The notes below the pieces were generated by a model. It was not told where the DNA came from and did not search any database. It saw only the letters and a program-made list of their open reading frames with translations. A program made the translations under genes and the position numbers. Shown here one piece after another: positions 34,420-46,200 of a stretch of DNA of 64,000 nucleotides (positions are counted from its first letter, which is position 1; the number at the start of each line of letters is the position of its first letter). This DNA is from Bolinopsis microptera (lineage: Eukaryota > Ctenophora > Tentaculata > Lobata > Bolinopsidae), in the NCBI RefSeq assembly GCF_026151205.1, contig NC_087079.1, forward strand, positions 1,204,028 through 1,268,027, read 5' to 3'.

Positions 34420-35071
34420 ATCTGCGTTCTCAATTTGAGTCAGTTAGACTGTAACAAATTTGACCCTATATAAAAACAGACATGCAGTGCCTGGTGTTAC
34501 AATAACGGCCACCAACTTATTCCTTAACTTTTAACATCTACGATTCCTTACAACAAAAGTTATTGGTTCAGAGATCTAGTTAGTATAAGTTCAAAGTTGA
34601 CACTTCAGCCAAAATTGGCTACATAAAGAAATTAACGTTTGATTATTGTTGATTCTCTAATCACTAATGCTGAATGCACTTTAATTAGCTACTCAATGCA
34701 CATTTTTTCAATTGTAGTTCACTATATTGAATGAAATATAAATATGTTTTTAAATTCATAATAATTTTAAAGTGATGCTGTATTAATGTAAAACCAATTT
34801 GATAGACAAATATAAAATAAGCGAAAAGTTGTATTTTCTAGTCTTGAGATCATTGATTGACGATGTTTATCTTATACAGCTCGTACCGACTTAATAGTAA
34901 TTTGGGGTTGCAATAAACATTTTTGATGCGCGGCGCAACCTAATATGCAGTAGTGCAGTACTATACATTGCAATACAATATTTTTTTCGTGCATGAATAT
35001 TTGCTCATGCATTCATTTATAAACCATGTATGAATATATAATCTAACAAATATGTTATCCGTGGCCGTGCC

Positions 35072-35133
35072 TAGTTTCGCGCGCTTATTAATGATTAAGG
35101 CATGCCTTAATCATTAATAAGCGCGCGAAACTA
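35072..35133. repeat. Perfect 62-bp palindrome
   Basis: Two exact 31-bp arms meet with no spacer around GGCATGCC (centre between 35102 and 35103). Each arm runs from TAGTTTCGCGCGCTTATTAA to the centre. Outside it the pairing stops at once (C versus T). Confidence 0.97.
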
Positions 35134-35363
35134 TTGAATGTTTAAAATAAAATTTATTTGAACGGGTGATATTGCAATTGGTATTATTAACATTGTCAAT
35201 GAGTTACGTGTACGAATCAATTCGACCCGCGGGTCATCTAAACCTACAGAAATTAATTTAGTGGGCCGCGCTCAGCCTGTCATTCCGCCAAATTTCTATT
35301 TACGAACATAATAGCCTGAGGTCCTTTGTATCACGTGGTGACCCCCACGGTCGCTTCACTATA

Positions 35364-35429
35364 GTAGCGTCTTCGACGCTACAGGGGGAGCCGCGCACTT
35401 CGTGCGCGGCGGGTCATACAACGTATGAC
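35364..35429. other. Three consecutive perfect hairpins with 3-nt loops
   Basis: GTAGCGTC-TTC-GACGCTAC at 35364-35382 (8-bp stem), CCGCGCAC-TTC-GTGCGCGG at 35391-35409 (stem extends to 9 bp with flanking G/C), and GTCATAC-AAC-GTATGAC at 35413-35429 (7-bp stem). All stems are exact and the sequences differ, so this is not a tandem repeat. Function is unknown. Confidence 0.9.
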
Positions 35430-35939
35430 AAGAGGTCCCCAGGTGAAAATAAATAAAATCATAAACAATTTTTTGTCGTTTTAATCATTTGTTGTTTAAT
35501 TTTTAATTTAGGTTTTATTTCAATTTTTTATAGAATTTAAATCCAAGCCAATTAGCTTGTAGCTACACAAAATTAAGTCATTCTTAATTTAATTCATAAA
35601 TATTATATTAATTTTATTTCGAGAAATCGTGTGTGAGGGTTAAATGGGGAGCTGGGCAATGGTTGCTCTATCCAGAGCCCTTGCTCTTGCAGTAGCACGC
35701 GCCCGCCTCACGCCGCGCCTTGACTTGTGAAACAAGTGAAGGGCAATAGTACGGCGAAAAAGCAAAAATTCAATAACTGGTCACCGTAATGGGTGCCACA
35801 TGCCTAGCATGAAATATTTACCTACTGTCCTACTGAGTTGCATTTGTGTAGGTCTGTAGAAGCATTAGAATATTTAACGCGTGAATACTGGATACAATAA
35901 TTTAAAAAATTCAAGTTGCAAATTCCATTTTGTAGGTTT

Positions 35940-36480
35940 ATAACTTACGAGGACGCACGCCGAGTTGGACTCGTCGACGGTCCCTAATAAATGAAACAAG
36001 TATTTTACAAGTATCACCCGTTAAATTCCGTTTCGTAGTTTTTTTAAATATTGAGGAAGGTAGTTCGGATCCATATTTTTTATTTTGAAAAGCATTTGCC
36101 ATTTGATTCGAGTAAACCGGACAGGTTCCAACGCAAAAATGATTAGCCAACTACCATGAGCAGCAGATGGATTCCACAACTGTACACAGTATTCAAAATG
36201 ATATGATTTCTTATCAAAGATTTATAAATTGTTAACATCACAGTTTTATCTCTAGTAATCAAATTCCTGACTATCCGACATATCATTTGGTTAGCCTTAG
36301 ATATAGACTTAATCTGCTCATCCCATTTCACTGACACACGTGTAACAACACCCAAATCCTTCTCCTGTTCTGAGGTTCATAAAATAAAACCACCCAGAGA
36401 ATAATTTAAATTAGGATTATCATTAAGATCAATATGCATTACTTTGCATTTAGATGGGTTAAATCTCAGTGACCAAATAT
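35940..36480 (-). mobile_element. Decayed LINE reverse-transcriptase fragment
   Basis: On the minus strand: WSLRFNPSKCKVMHID, a stop, EKDLGVV, then KANQMICRIVRNL and DKTVMLTIYKSLIR. This is the post-catalytic RT/thumb segment of Jockey/CR1-like LINEs (W-L-FN-KCKVM; KDLGV; LY-SLVRPHLEY). It has in-frame stops and a different sequence from the 21499 family. Its upstream end is cut by the element at 36495. Confidence 0.75.
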
Positions 36481-36494
36481 TAGATTTCTAATAT

Positions 36495-37355
36495 TAGTAG
36501 AGGCTCTTACGGGCATTGTCTGCTCGATACGCTAGGGACCCCAGATACACCTTACTATACGTATTTTTGACCGTAGAATCGATTAAAAGTAGTTTTAAAA
36601 TGATTGGACTGACTTTTTGGGGGTAAAATCGCAAAAAACCGATTTTTGGCCAAAAAATAGGCCAAAAAACCATGTTTTTTGATATTTTGAACAAGTTAAT
36701 TTTGTTGGCATGTCGGCAAAACTTGCATGGAGATAGCTAAAACACAGCCGCACAAGATGGTTTAAAAATTTGAAAAATCCCTCTATTTTTTTGGGGGTAA
36801 AAATCCAAAAAAGTGGTAAAAATTTTGACTTTTTTGCTTGAAGTTTGAATAATTTTTTGCAGTTGTATTAAATCAACCCAAAAATAGTCACATCGTGTTT
36901 GCCTAAATTTTTCCTTTCCGAGAAGTACCCACTTCATATACTTTATCGAAGTTTGAATATTGTCACTCCGCAAGCGTTTTTGCCAAATTTTCGACGCGCA
37001 CTACGCGCAAAAGCATTTAGTTGTTATCAATTGGCATCCGCGCGTTCATCATAAATTTCAAACAGCTATAACTCAGCGAGATTATGTCCGTTCTAGCTCA
37101 TATTTTCACACCAAAAAGAAAACAATGTAATCTTATTGCTGACAAAATATGAATATAATTACTTTATTTGCCTTAGAGTAATAGACTGTTAAAGTTTAAA
37201 ACGCGCATTGGTATAGCACGTGACTAATAAGGCCAAATTTATACTTCTTAACATATTATCGATTCTTAGACATCATACTATTGTGTCCAATTAGCGGTTA
37301 GGTCTCTAAACTCGTAGCAGAAAACACGTCTTTTTGCCCGTAAGAGCCTCTACTA
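36495..37355. mobile_element. Non-autonomous DNA transposon, 861 bp, 21-bp perfect terminal inverted repeats
   Basis: TAGTAGAGGCTCTTACGGGC begins at 36495 and its exact complement ends at 37355; 21 bp match perfectly and then diverge. The flanks are ...AATAT and TATAG..., consistent with a short TA/TAT target duplication. The interior is AT-rich with poly-A/poly-T runs and no transposase ORF. Superfamily unassigned. Confidence 0.8.
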
Positions 37356-37359
37356 TATA

Positions 37360-37685
37360 GTTTAACTTTATTTTTTATTTTAATTATTATAACCATTGAT
37401 ACAAAGCCCATAATATTTCACCAGCCCTTCAACTTCAAGTTGCATTTTATATCCTTGAATGACAAAAAATTTGTTTCACTTTTTGTTCAGCACGATATCT
37501 CGGATTGGCTCTACAAAATCGTTACAAACAGAAGATTTGTTCGCTCTTTCGCAATGGCAGCATTGCCGATTAATTTAAGGTCATCAGCAAATAGTTTAAC
37601 TTTATTTTAATTATTATAACCATTGATACAAAGCCCATAATATTCCACCAGCCCTTCACCTCCAAGTTTTATAGCCTTGAATGAA
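37360..37685. repeat. Two ~100-bp direct repeats bracketing a GPCR exon fragment
   Basis: AGTTTAACTTTATTTT, ATAACCATTGATACAAAGCC and CATAATATT-CACCAGCCCTTCA occur at about 37360-37457 and again at about 37589-37684, with minor differences. Between them lies the GPCR-derived fragment. Confidence 0.85.
37479..37560 (+). pseudogene. Fragment of the GPCR last exon
   Basis: CTTTTTGTTCAGCACGATAT through TCGCTCTTTC-CAATGG matches the GPCR last exon at about 34255-34337 with four visible mismatches over roughly 80 bp. It lacks the rest of the gene and is flanked by direct repeats, so it is a short duplicated fragment. Confidence 0.88.
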
Positions 37686-37693
37686 AAAAATTG

Positions 37694-38214
37694 CAGGAGG
37701 TGACCGGGATTCCCGGTTCCGGAAATCCCAGTACCGGGATTGGCAATTTTGAGCTATCCCGGTCCCGGTCAAGTCACATTTTTCATTCCGGTCCCGGTCC
37801 CGGTCAATCACTCAAATTTGCCGGGATTTTGACCGGGATCTTTAACATAATTTCATTCACTGTGATTCTAAGTTTTTCCTTTCATTCATTGTGAATTTCA
37901 TCTTTAAACATCCTCTGAGCCAAACAATGTTTAAAATTGCTAAACAAGTTTGAGTAATAAATTATGATCACAAATTAACCAGTAATTGACTGGAATTCCC
38001 GGTACCGGGAATCCCGGTACCGGGATTGGCAATTTTGAGCTATCCCGGTCCTGGTCCCGGTCAAGTACCATTTTTCATCCCGGTCCCGGTAAATTGATAA
38101 TCTCACTAAATCTCAGTCCCGGTCCCGGTCCTTGTCCCGGTCAAGTCACATTTTGTATCCCGGTCCCGGTCCCGGTCCCGGTCAGGCCTGAAATCATGTC
38201 TCGGTCACCTCCTG
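37694..38214. mobile_element. hAT-like non-autonomous element, 521 bp, 8-bp target duplication
   Basis: Starts CAGGAGGTGACCG and ends CGGTCACCTCCTG, a 13-bp inverted repeat with the CAG...CTG ends common in hAT elements. The flanks are identical 8-mers AAAAATTG (37686-37693 and 38215-38222), the expected hAT target duplication. The interior is two diverged copies of a block with ACCGGGATTGGCAATTTTGA plus many GGTCCCGGTC runs. No transposase is present. Confidence 0.9.
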
Positions 38215-38543
38215 AAAAATTGAGTGTCGACCTTCTGTCACAACAAAACTGCCATTCTTTAGAAACAACAATTTATCTTTCCCAACAGTTGTTATCTGGT
38301 CCAAGTAAGAGCCTTGTCTCCAAAAACTCATCTAGACTAGCGTTTTAGTGTGTACTAAAGCTTTCAGGCCCGCGAATTCCTTGTACCGTTTGTTGCCTAT
38401 CCTTTCACAACCCAATTAACAGTCAAAGACAGAAAGTTAATTCACAAAATGAGCATTTCATTGTTATAAATTTGATTTCTTGTCTCATACTTGTTGAGAC
38501 CACCTTAGTTTGCTTAATTAATATGGGCAACCATGTTAAAGTA

Positions 38544-39528
38544 CAGGGTGGGCCAAAAGTCAGTGGACATATGTTGGCCTTAATAGCTCAGTCACTGAGT
38601 GCCCATTTGAAACAATTCTTTCTGGTATGACTTACCACCACTGGTTCGAGGAATTTGTCAAATCGAAAAATATTCGAGTTCATTTTTTTTTCAAATGAAG
38701 GTTCATTTTTGCATTTATTTGATAGTTTGAATAGTCGGATCAAGCTAAATTTTAATGAATTGTGTTTGGCCATTCGAAATACGTTTGTCCTGGAAAAAGA
38801 ATTGTAGCTTCTCAGATGACTGAGATATGAAGCATAACAAGTTTATTCATGACGTGTGATCAGGTGATTGGTTTACCTAATCACGTGATTAGGTGACCCA
38901 ATTAACCACCCGTAAAATGTTATGGGAATTGTTAAGGGTGCCGAATTAAGGTGTCGTGTCACGGTGTCGTGTCACAATGCCGAAAATGCTTGATAACTTC
39001 GTCATTTCTAATCCGTTGTGCCTCATGTTTTCAGATCATAAGCAACATTTAATAATCTACTGTCTCTGAAAAAATTAGGCGTTCAGCATGTTCAGAGAAA
39101 ACAATATGGCCTATACCTTACTCGGGAATATTATAGCGGGTTAATTTATGACTGGGAAAATTAATGACGGCAAAAATATGGCGGAATTTTCCAAAGCCCA
39201 CCAAGCATCAAAATGTATTACTATTAGTTTACATTACTCGGGAACATTATAGCGGGTTAATTTATGACTGGGAAAATTAATGACCGGGAAAAATATGGCG
39301 GAATTTTCCAAAACCCACCATTTTATCCCAGTCATTATATTCCCGAGTAAGGTAGGTGTTTTAATATTGAATGGGCGTGGTCTAAAATATTCGAATTTTC
39401 AAATTTTGACGACAGAATCCTCGAACCAGTAAGTACAGTATGCCATCTGCAAAGCAACAGCTCTCAAATATAAAACACGGTAGAGCTATTAAGGCCAACG
39501 TATGCCCTCTGACTTTTGGCCCACCCTG
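38544..39528. mobile_element. Mariner-like non-autonomous element, 985 bp
   Basis: TACAGGGTGGGCCAAAAGTC at the left (from TA 38542) is the inverse of the right end (to TA 39530). The inverted repeat extends about 47 bp, through GTTGGCCTTAATAGCTC, with three or so mismatches. The TA dinucleotides are the target duplication, as in Tc1/mariner. No transposase ORF was seen. Another inverted-repeat element is nested at 39115-39351. Confidence 0.85.
39115..39351. mobile_element. Nested small inverted-repeat element inside the mariner-like element
   Basis: CCTTACTCGGGAATAT at the left has its complement ATATTCCCGAGTAAGG at the right, with TA on both outer sides. Inside, a ~60-bp block with TAGCGGGTTAATTTATGACT and GGGAAAATTAATGAC is duplicated (about 39136-39195 and 39250-39310). 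It inserted after the host element did. Confidence 0.7.
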
Positions 39529-39530
39529 TA

Positions 39531-40218
39531 TATCCCCGGGTCAAAATCGGAAAAAAAACCTACATTTTAATATACTTTAATATACCCACAATTAGTAGAT
39601 TTATATTCTTGAACGTTATAATTTGTTCCATGTCACTGACTTTTAAGTAGACCCTTTTGAGCTTCCCTTTAATTGGGGTTTTTGACCAGTCCCTTTAGAT
39701 GTTTTTCTTCTCGTGTATATCTTTCCTGGTAGCTTCGGGGGGCAAGGACAGTTGATTGTACAACAAAATCATTAACCAGAAAGATCTATGGCTTGCCAGG
39801 GCCGGGAAAGTGGCTCTCAGTTACATTTTTTGCAGGGCGAATCCAAAAATAATATAGTAAGATTGAAGTCCTGGCCTACTCAAATTAATCATGTCAAGGC
39901 AATATTTATTACATGAGTAATTTTACATGACCAACATGAACAGAGTTACTGGTCACCTTTCTTCATCCTGTAGATTTTTCAAGATGTTTTTCATAAAAGC
40001 TAATGTATATATTTAAAAAAGTGTTGCTAGAACAAATAGTCACAATCCTTCTCTGATTTTTGTTTAGACAACACATTGATGAAACATATTTTTAGCATTA
40101 GTTAATAATTTTAGCCAGAGTTTTTTAATGTCAGTCTTTTGCTTTAAATCATTTAAACAGAAAATATAGGATTTAACCTCTCACTCAGATTTATTATTTA
40201 TCTCGAGCTTTTCTTAGG
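39531..40218. other. Upstream region of EMC1
   Basis: About 690 bp of AT-rich DNA between the mariner-like element and the EMC1 start codon. I see no ORF or clear repeat. It should include the EMC1 promoter and 5' leader, but no specific element was identified. Confidence 0.4.
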
Positions 40219-43200
40219 ATGTTCAAAAGGACTGTCCTTCTAGTTCTGGTCCTAATAGCCGTTGTACAGTCTATCTACGAGGATCAGATTGGGCTCTATG
40301 ACTGGTTAGTTAATTAATTTTTCTATTTTAAAATCCTGAATGTTCTACTGTCGAGAAATAATTTAAGTCACTGAAAGTATCTGGATCTAGATTGTATAGT
40401 ACATATCTAAAATTCAACTCTATTCAGGCACCAGCGATATGTGGGAGCAGTGGAGCACCGCATTGCAGACTCCCGTGCTATTGTAGTGATTACCAAGAAG
40501 AACATCCTTGCAGCACTGCACCCAAAAACTGGTGCCATCATGTGGAGACGCAAGTTCAATGAGGAGGACACAGTGACGGTGGATCCTGTGATATGCGGAG
40601 AGGAGGTGGTAACATACCACAGTACCAACCGGTACAGACATTGGGATATCTTAACAGGTAGGCATTCGGGTACAGACATAAATGAAATAGATTTGTTTCG
40701 AATGTGGCAGTAAAAACTCATCTATTCTATTTGATGAGCCTGCCTGCAACAATAGTCAAGCGTTTACTGCATAGATGTGACTACTGTCGACGTGGCACAA
40801 GTGTTACTTTGTATTATGACAGTGAGTTGACATTACTTTTAAAAGGATAATATCAAGATTCTAAAAACACTGTAGTTCATTTTGTTGAAAACAAATTAAA
40901 TTTAAATCATGTATATTCTCCTCCAGGAATGTTAACACTGGATACACCACACCACGAAGAAGATGGTCTCCTCTTCTACGCCTCCCTGTCGTATGAAAAG
41001 ATGATAAGGGTCACTCGTAACAATGTTTACTGGGGCAAAAATGATAACATTGGCTCTTCTCCTATCGATATCTCGTGAGCAAATTTAGATTCTGTTCTAT
41101 CAACTGATGTCTTAAATTCATTCGATTTCTCCCCCTTTTTTTGATGTAACAGGTTATAGACTAGTAAACATAATAATTGCACTGTATCACAGCTATTTCC
41201 TCTTTTAGGCCCAGTATGAAGCTTGCGGGATTTATGCGATCCGGATCTAAAGTTGAGGGATTTCTGTTCGACCCTTCAACAGCTCAAGGAGTGAGCATTA
41301 AATACGATGCAAATCATGATACTGTACAAGTCGCTGAAGCTGCATTGCCGTCGACCACTCAGGGGATTAAGTAAGTTGAACTTTATTTATCGAACACACA
41401 CCGCACACTGCACTGAGGTACTGACTTCCAGTACCTCAAACGCCATCCTCAGTGATATTTATAGACGATCATTCAAGAAAAATTCAGTCAAAACCAGTGC
41501 ACTGTGCAGTAACGTTGTATTTTGGCGCCCCCCGCTGAAAAAGCGCCTCCCTGTTAACGCCCCTGGCCCCCTCCCCCTCTTAGAGTAGAAACGTAAAATT
41601 GGACAAATTAGGTGATTTTAGAGGATACACTGGTAAAATCTTTTAAAAAGTGTGTTTCTAGATCGAAACGTTTTGCAGTTTTAAATTTTTCAAAGTTGTT
41701 CCACATTTAAACGACGATTTGGCGCCACCCTAAGATGGCGCCCTCCGCACAGCGGGGTCAGCGGGGCCCTACACTATGCCACTGGTTAAAACAGTGAAAT
41801 TTGGGTCACGGAAAGCTGAAATCTGAAAATGTCCTACTATACCGCGGTATAGTAGGTATACCGGAAGGAAATTTTCAAAATTTTCCTTCCATCAAAGTTT
41901 TTACCGGATATATACAGGTTCCAGTACCTTTTTAGCCAAAACCGCGATATTTTGGTCAAGGAGACAGCAGGAAAGCTTCTCTTAAAAAATCTCTCAAAAT
42001 CTCTTCTTCTATTAAAAGGAATTCCCGTTTATGAAGCCTTTCTTTGGGAATAGAACTTTCAGTACCTCAATCGTGTCTTGTACCATCCTCAGTGACTTTA
42101 CTAGATGGCCATTCAGGAAAAATTCAGTGAAAACAGTGAAATTTGGGCCGCGGAAAGCTGAAATCTGAAAATGTCCTATCGGTAGGACATTTTCAAAATT
42201 TTCCCTCCATCAAAGTTTACTCCGGATATACAGCTTCCAGTACCTCTATTGTGCATGGGTAAACAAATTATCAATCTGGTAACATTGTTGCCTGTACAAG
42301 GGCAATTCAAAACAATGATGCCATCGTGTTTGTGGTAACCTCAGTCCTTAGTGGAATATGACCCAACAAAGGATTACACATTGTTTAGAGTAAACAAGGC
42401 AAGATTAATCTGTTACACACACGGTTTTATCTTTCTGTGCTCCACTTATTGTATTGTATTGTATCAGATGCCATCGTGGAGCAGGTGATCTCCTCCACCT
42501 TTTCCGCCTCGACATGGAAGAAAAAACCTAGACATGCAACCTGCAATTCGAAGGTGAATGCAGCCCTTACGGAAGACTATAAGGTCTTCATGCTTATATA
42601 ATTAAATGATTAAATGATACATAACGATAACTTGTAAACCCCAGACGTTTCCAGTATCGTATTGTATAGAAATAAATGCCCTTCGTAACATTTATTCCTC
42701 TGAATTAAAAACGCCGTAGCTGTAAATATGAACCAGCATGAATTCATACTGATTCATACTTTATTAAAACGTGATGTGTAGTAATATGGTGTAAAGAGTG
42801 CATAGTAACGAAGTTTATAAAAGCATGAAAACATATATCGTAGAGGCGAACATCACGTGTTGTTGTCACGTGGGAGATAATAATAAGTGTGCTCCACTAA
42901 AGAAGTAACAATTATTGTTTTCCAGATAAAGACATTCCGAAACTTGATTGGGTAAATTTAAATTTAAAATTTACGGTTAGCGCGGCGGAAAATCGCCCTG
43001 CGGACAAAATTTTGAATTACGGTTCAGGAACACGCGAAAACTTTTTTCTAGATATGTAAGAGCCGTATGTATTAGGTCCGCGCGCACGTACGTTACGTTA
43101 CGTTTGTACGCCAATAATTATAAAGCAATGAAAGGCATTAGTTTGGTCAAATCAAACAGAACATATCACATATGCTATCAGACTTTCAACTGACTAAGGT

Positions 43201-46200
43201 AGGGTCACTACTCACTGCTCGCTGCTGTATAATTTGAAATGGAAGTTTATGCCGTTTTTCAAGATATCCTATCATTCACGGGACACCGTCCGGAATTATT
43301 TCTAAAATTGACAACTAATCAGGCTTGTGACATCAGAAGACAGCATTGCCGGTTTACAAGGTGACTCAGTTTTCTACAAAACGATCGGCGAAGACTCCTT
43401 CCTTGAAGTAAAACTCTCAGATATTGGTAAGTTTTAAATTCTGTTGGATAGTTGAAAGTGCCTGTGAATAAAACATTCGGAGTTAAGAAAGGAAAATGGG
43501 GTCTTTTTACTGCTCACTTTCAGGTATTACATGGAGTGTAGATTCGATTAGCGCTGCGGGAAAGTCCGCTTACATTGTGTCTGGAAAGCAAATGTCTGCT
43601 GTTATCGCTGTTATGGACGGAGCTATGCGGGCCGTCAAAGCTATCAGCAAGGTCAGTTGTGATCATTATTCTACTTTTTACGTTTTCTGTATATTTATCT
43701 ACATATTATATCTGCAGTGAACGACTTCAGCTAAGAGGATATTCGCTGCTTATCCTTATAGTAGTAAAACGCATCATTTGAGTTGTGTGTAGTCAATCAC
43801 AATGAATTTGAGTTTGCGTTTAATAAACCTTAAATATTCTGACCTGGAAGTTTAATTCTTGGGTTTTATTCATGCATTAAAACATTCTTTTAAAAGCTAC
43901 AAAACCTCAACAGTTTTACACATAAGATAAAAACAAACATTCAAACACAAAAAATGTACACAATAATACAAAAGTAATTTCGCCTTGCGATAAAAATAAA
44001 AACGTTCAAATTAAAATTAAAAATCCCCTCCTCGCCATTGCTCTCAAATGTTGTCATAGATATTATCTATGTCAGTAAAGCCGTTCCCTTGAGGTTCCTG
44101 TGCATTACCACAGAACACAGAATACCCCGGCTCACCACAGGTCTCTGCCTGCACATATTCAGTCACTTCCCCCCTATCACTCTGCACATACATTGGATCT
44201 GCATCTGGTTCTACGTACTGCACTGCTCGTGGATCGTCGTATATGACATTCTGATCAGGTGCATTAGGCCGCTCGTAGATTGGTTCCTCGTAGGGAGAGT
44301 AGGACTCAGACTCTCGTACTACATGGTAGGGAACTAGCGGGGCTGCTGACTTAGGGGGACTTCGTCTCCTGTTTCTAAACAACCTGGATAAGTGGTGTAG
44401 GGTTAGGATTTAGGGGTTTTATTACTTTTTCAACTGAAAATGGTTAGAGATGTTGGATGTATGTTATTTTAATTGCAAGAAGATGTAGGGACCATTGTTT
44501 TGTATATTTGGTGTTTGAATAGCTGCATATAAGAAAGAAGTTATTTGTGTGTTGCACTCACATGAAGACTAGAATAATAACGAATGCTAATAACACAACA
44601 AGTGCAATTCCCAGCACTATTGTGGACCAGTTCTTAGCAGCAGCCTTGTGTTTCTCGGGTCCGGGCACCCTGTCTTCTATACACATGTTACCTTAAAACA
44701 AGGACGCATTAATAAATACAACTATCCAATATTGGGAGAAACAGAACTTGTTGGTTATAAGAACTCAAGTGGTTGTTAATAAATCAGACGTGTGGGGTAA
44801 GGTGTTACTAAGGTGTTACTAAGGTGTTACTAAGGTGTTAGTTCAGGTTACCTGGAGTGATGCTGTACCCTGGAGGACATCTCGGACAGGAGTCGTGATC
44901 CAGGTCCTGACAGCTAACACAGGAGTAGTCCTGCCAAACATGACCTTGTGGGCAGTGCGTACAGTGTGCTGATCCTGTGGAATTGTCAGGTTTACTTTCA
45001 CCTGATCCACTTTATATCGATAAAATACAACTTACAAGATATGGTTTTGGGAGAAATATTCAATGAAATAGTTGGTTTAATACTGGTTTAAAAGGATAAC
45101 ATGTGGATTGTGTTAATTATCTACTAACCAGCTTCAGACACAGTGTTCTGCGGGCACTGAGAGCAGGCAGTAGAGTGTTGTGTACTGTAAGTGTTAACAC
45201 CACACGTGGTACAGTGTGTAGTGTTCCAGTACAGCCCTGCTGCACAGCTGCATGCAGTACTGCCGTGTATCGGGGAACTTCCACTCGGACAACTGGGCAG
45301 TTAGGGGGTGTGAGGTTCACTGCGTGTCAGGACATTATACATATATGTTATAACTTAAATCACATTATAACTTAATCAGCTCCTGATGTTACAATGTAAT
45401 AAAGTAGACTTGACTAGTTGTACCTGATACACTCTATAAGTGCCTTGCTGCCCCTAGAACTAACAGTGTGAGCAGGGCACTTGAAGCAGTTCCCGTTGTT
45501 CCAGAAGTAGCTCGCATCACATGTACAGATCTCGGCTCCTGGTTCAGAGGTGGAGTGTTCCGGACAGCTCTGACACGCTGACTCGTCTACAGCGTCTTTG
45601 TACGTGTCTACTGGACATTCGTTACAACTGAGAGTGGGGGCCGGTTTATTGAAACATGCTTACTGCTTTGGACAAAGAACTCTCATTTTTCATTTTAAAC
45701 TCAAATAAGTTTGATATTTGCCAAAGGACTTCGAATAAAAGATTACTTGTCCCTCCAGTTTCCTATTTAATTAACAATATATATAACTCACGCCTCGTAC
45801 TCCCAGACTGTCCCCACCCCACAAACACAAGACATGATGTCATCCTGAGACCCCACAGATCTCTCAGGACACGGAGCACAACCCTTATATTGGGGCCGCA
45901 CATAATCACCAGGGGTACACCCGCACCAGAGGAACACCTGCTCGTGTTTTTGCTGGCAGTCGTGCTCTGTTACTATCGAACAGCTGGAGAACGGCATATC
46001 TGGGGAGAGATGGTTATTCAGGGCTACATATCTTGGGTTGAAGGGTTATTCGGCGCTACAGATCTGGGGAGAGAATAGAGGTGGTTATTCAGGGCTACAG
46101 ATCTGGGAAGAGAGGGTTATTCAGGGCTACAAATCTGGGGTTGAAGGGTTATTCGGCGCTACAGATCTGGGAAGAGAGGGTTATTCAGGGCTACAAATCT

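Larger units (their letters stand above)
34420..35939. other. Intergenic region 3' of the GPCR with foldback structures
   Basis: AT-rich DNA follows the GPCR stop. Then come a perfect palindrome (35072-35133), three short hairpins (35364-35429) and GC-rich islands near 35270-35430 and 35640-35760. No coding frame of useful length was seen. The island near 35715-35745 also contains ACTTGT-GAA-ACAAGT, another 3-nt-loop hairpin. Confidence 0.5.

Noticed and set aside
45117-45320. Minus-strand ORF starting [15 protein letters not shown] as part of the SRCR receptor
   Set aside because: Wrong frame; the frame joined by splice phase gives the Cys-rich module CPSGSS...CSQCPQNT instead.
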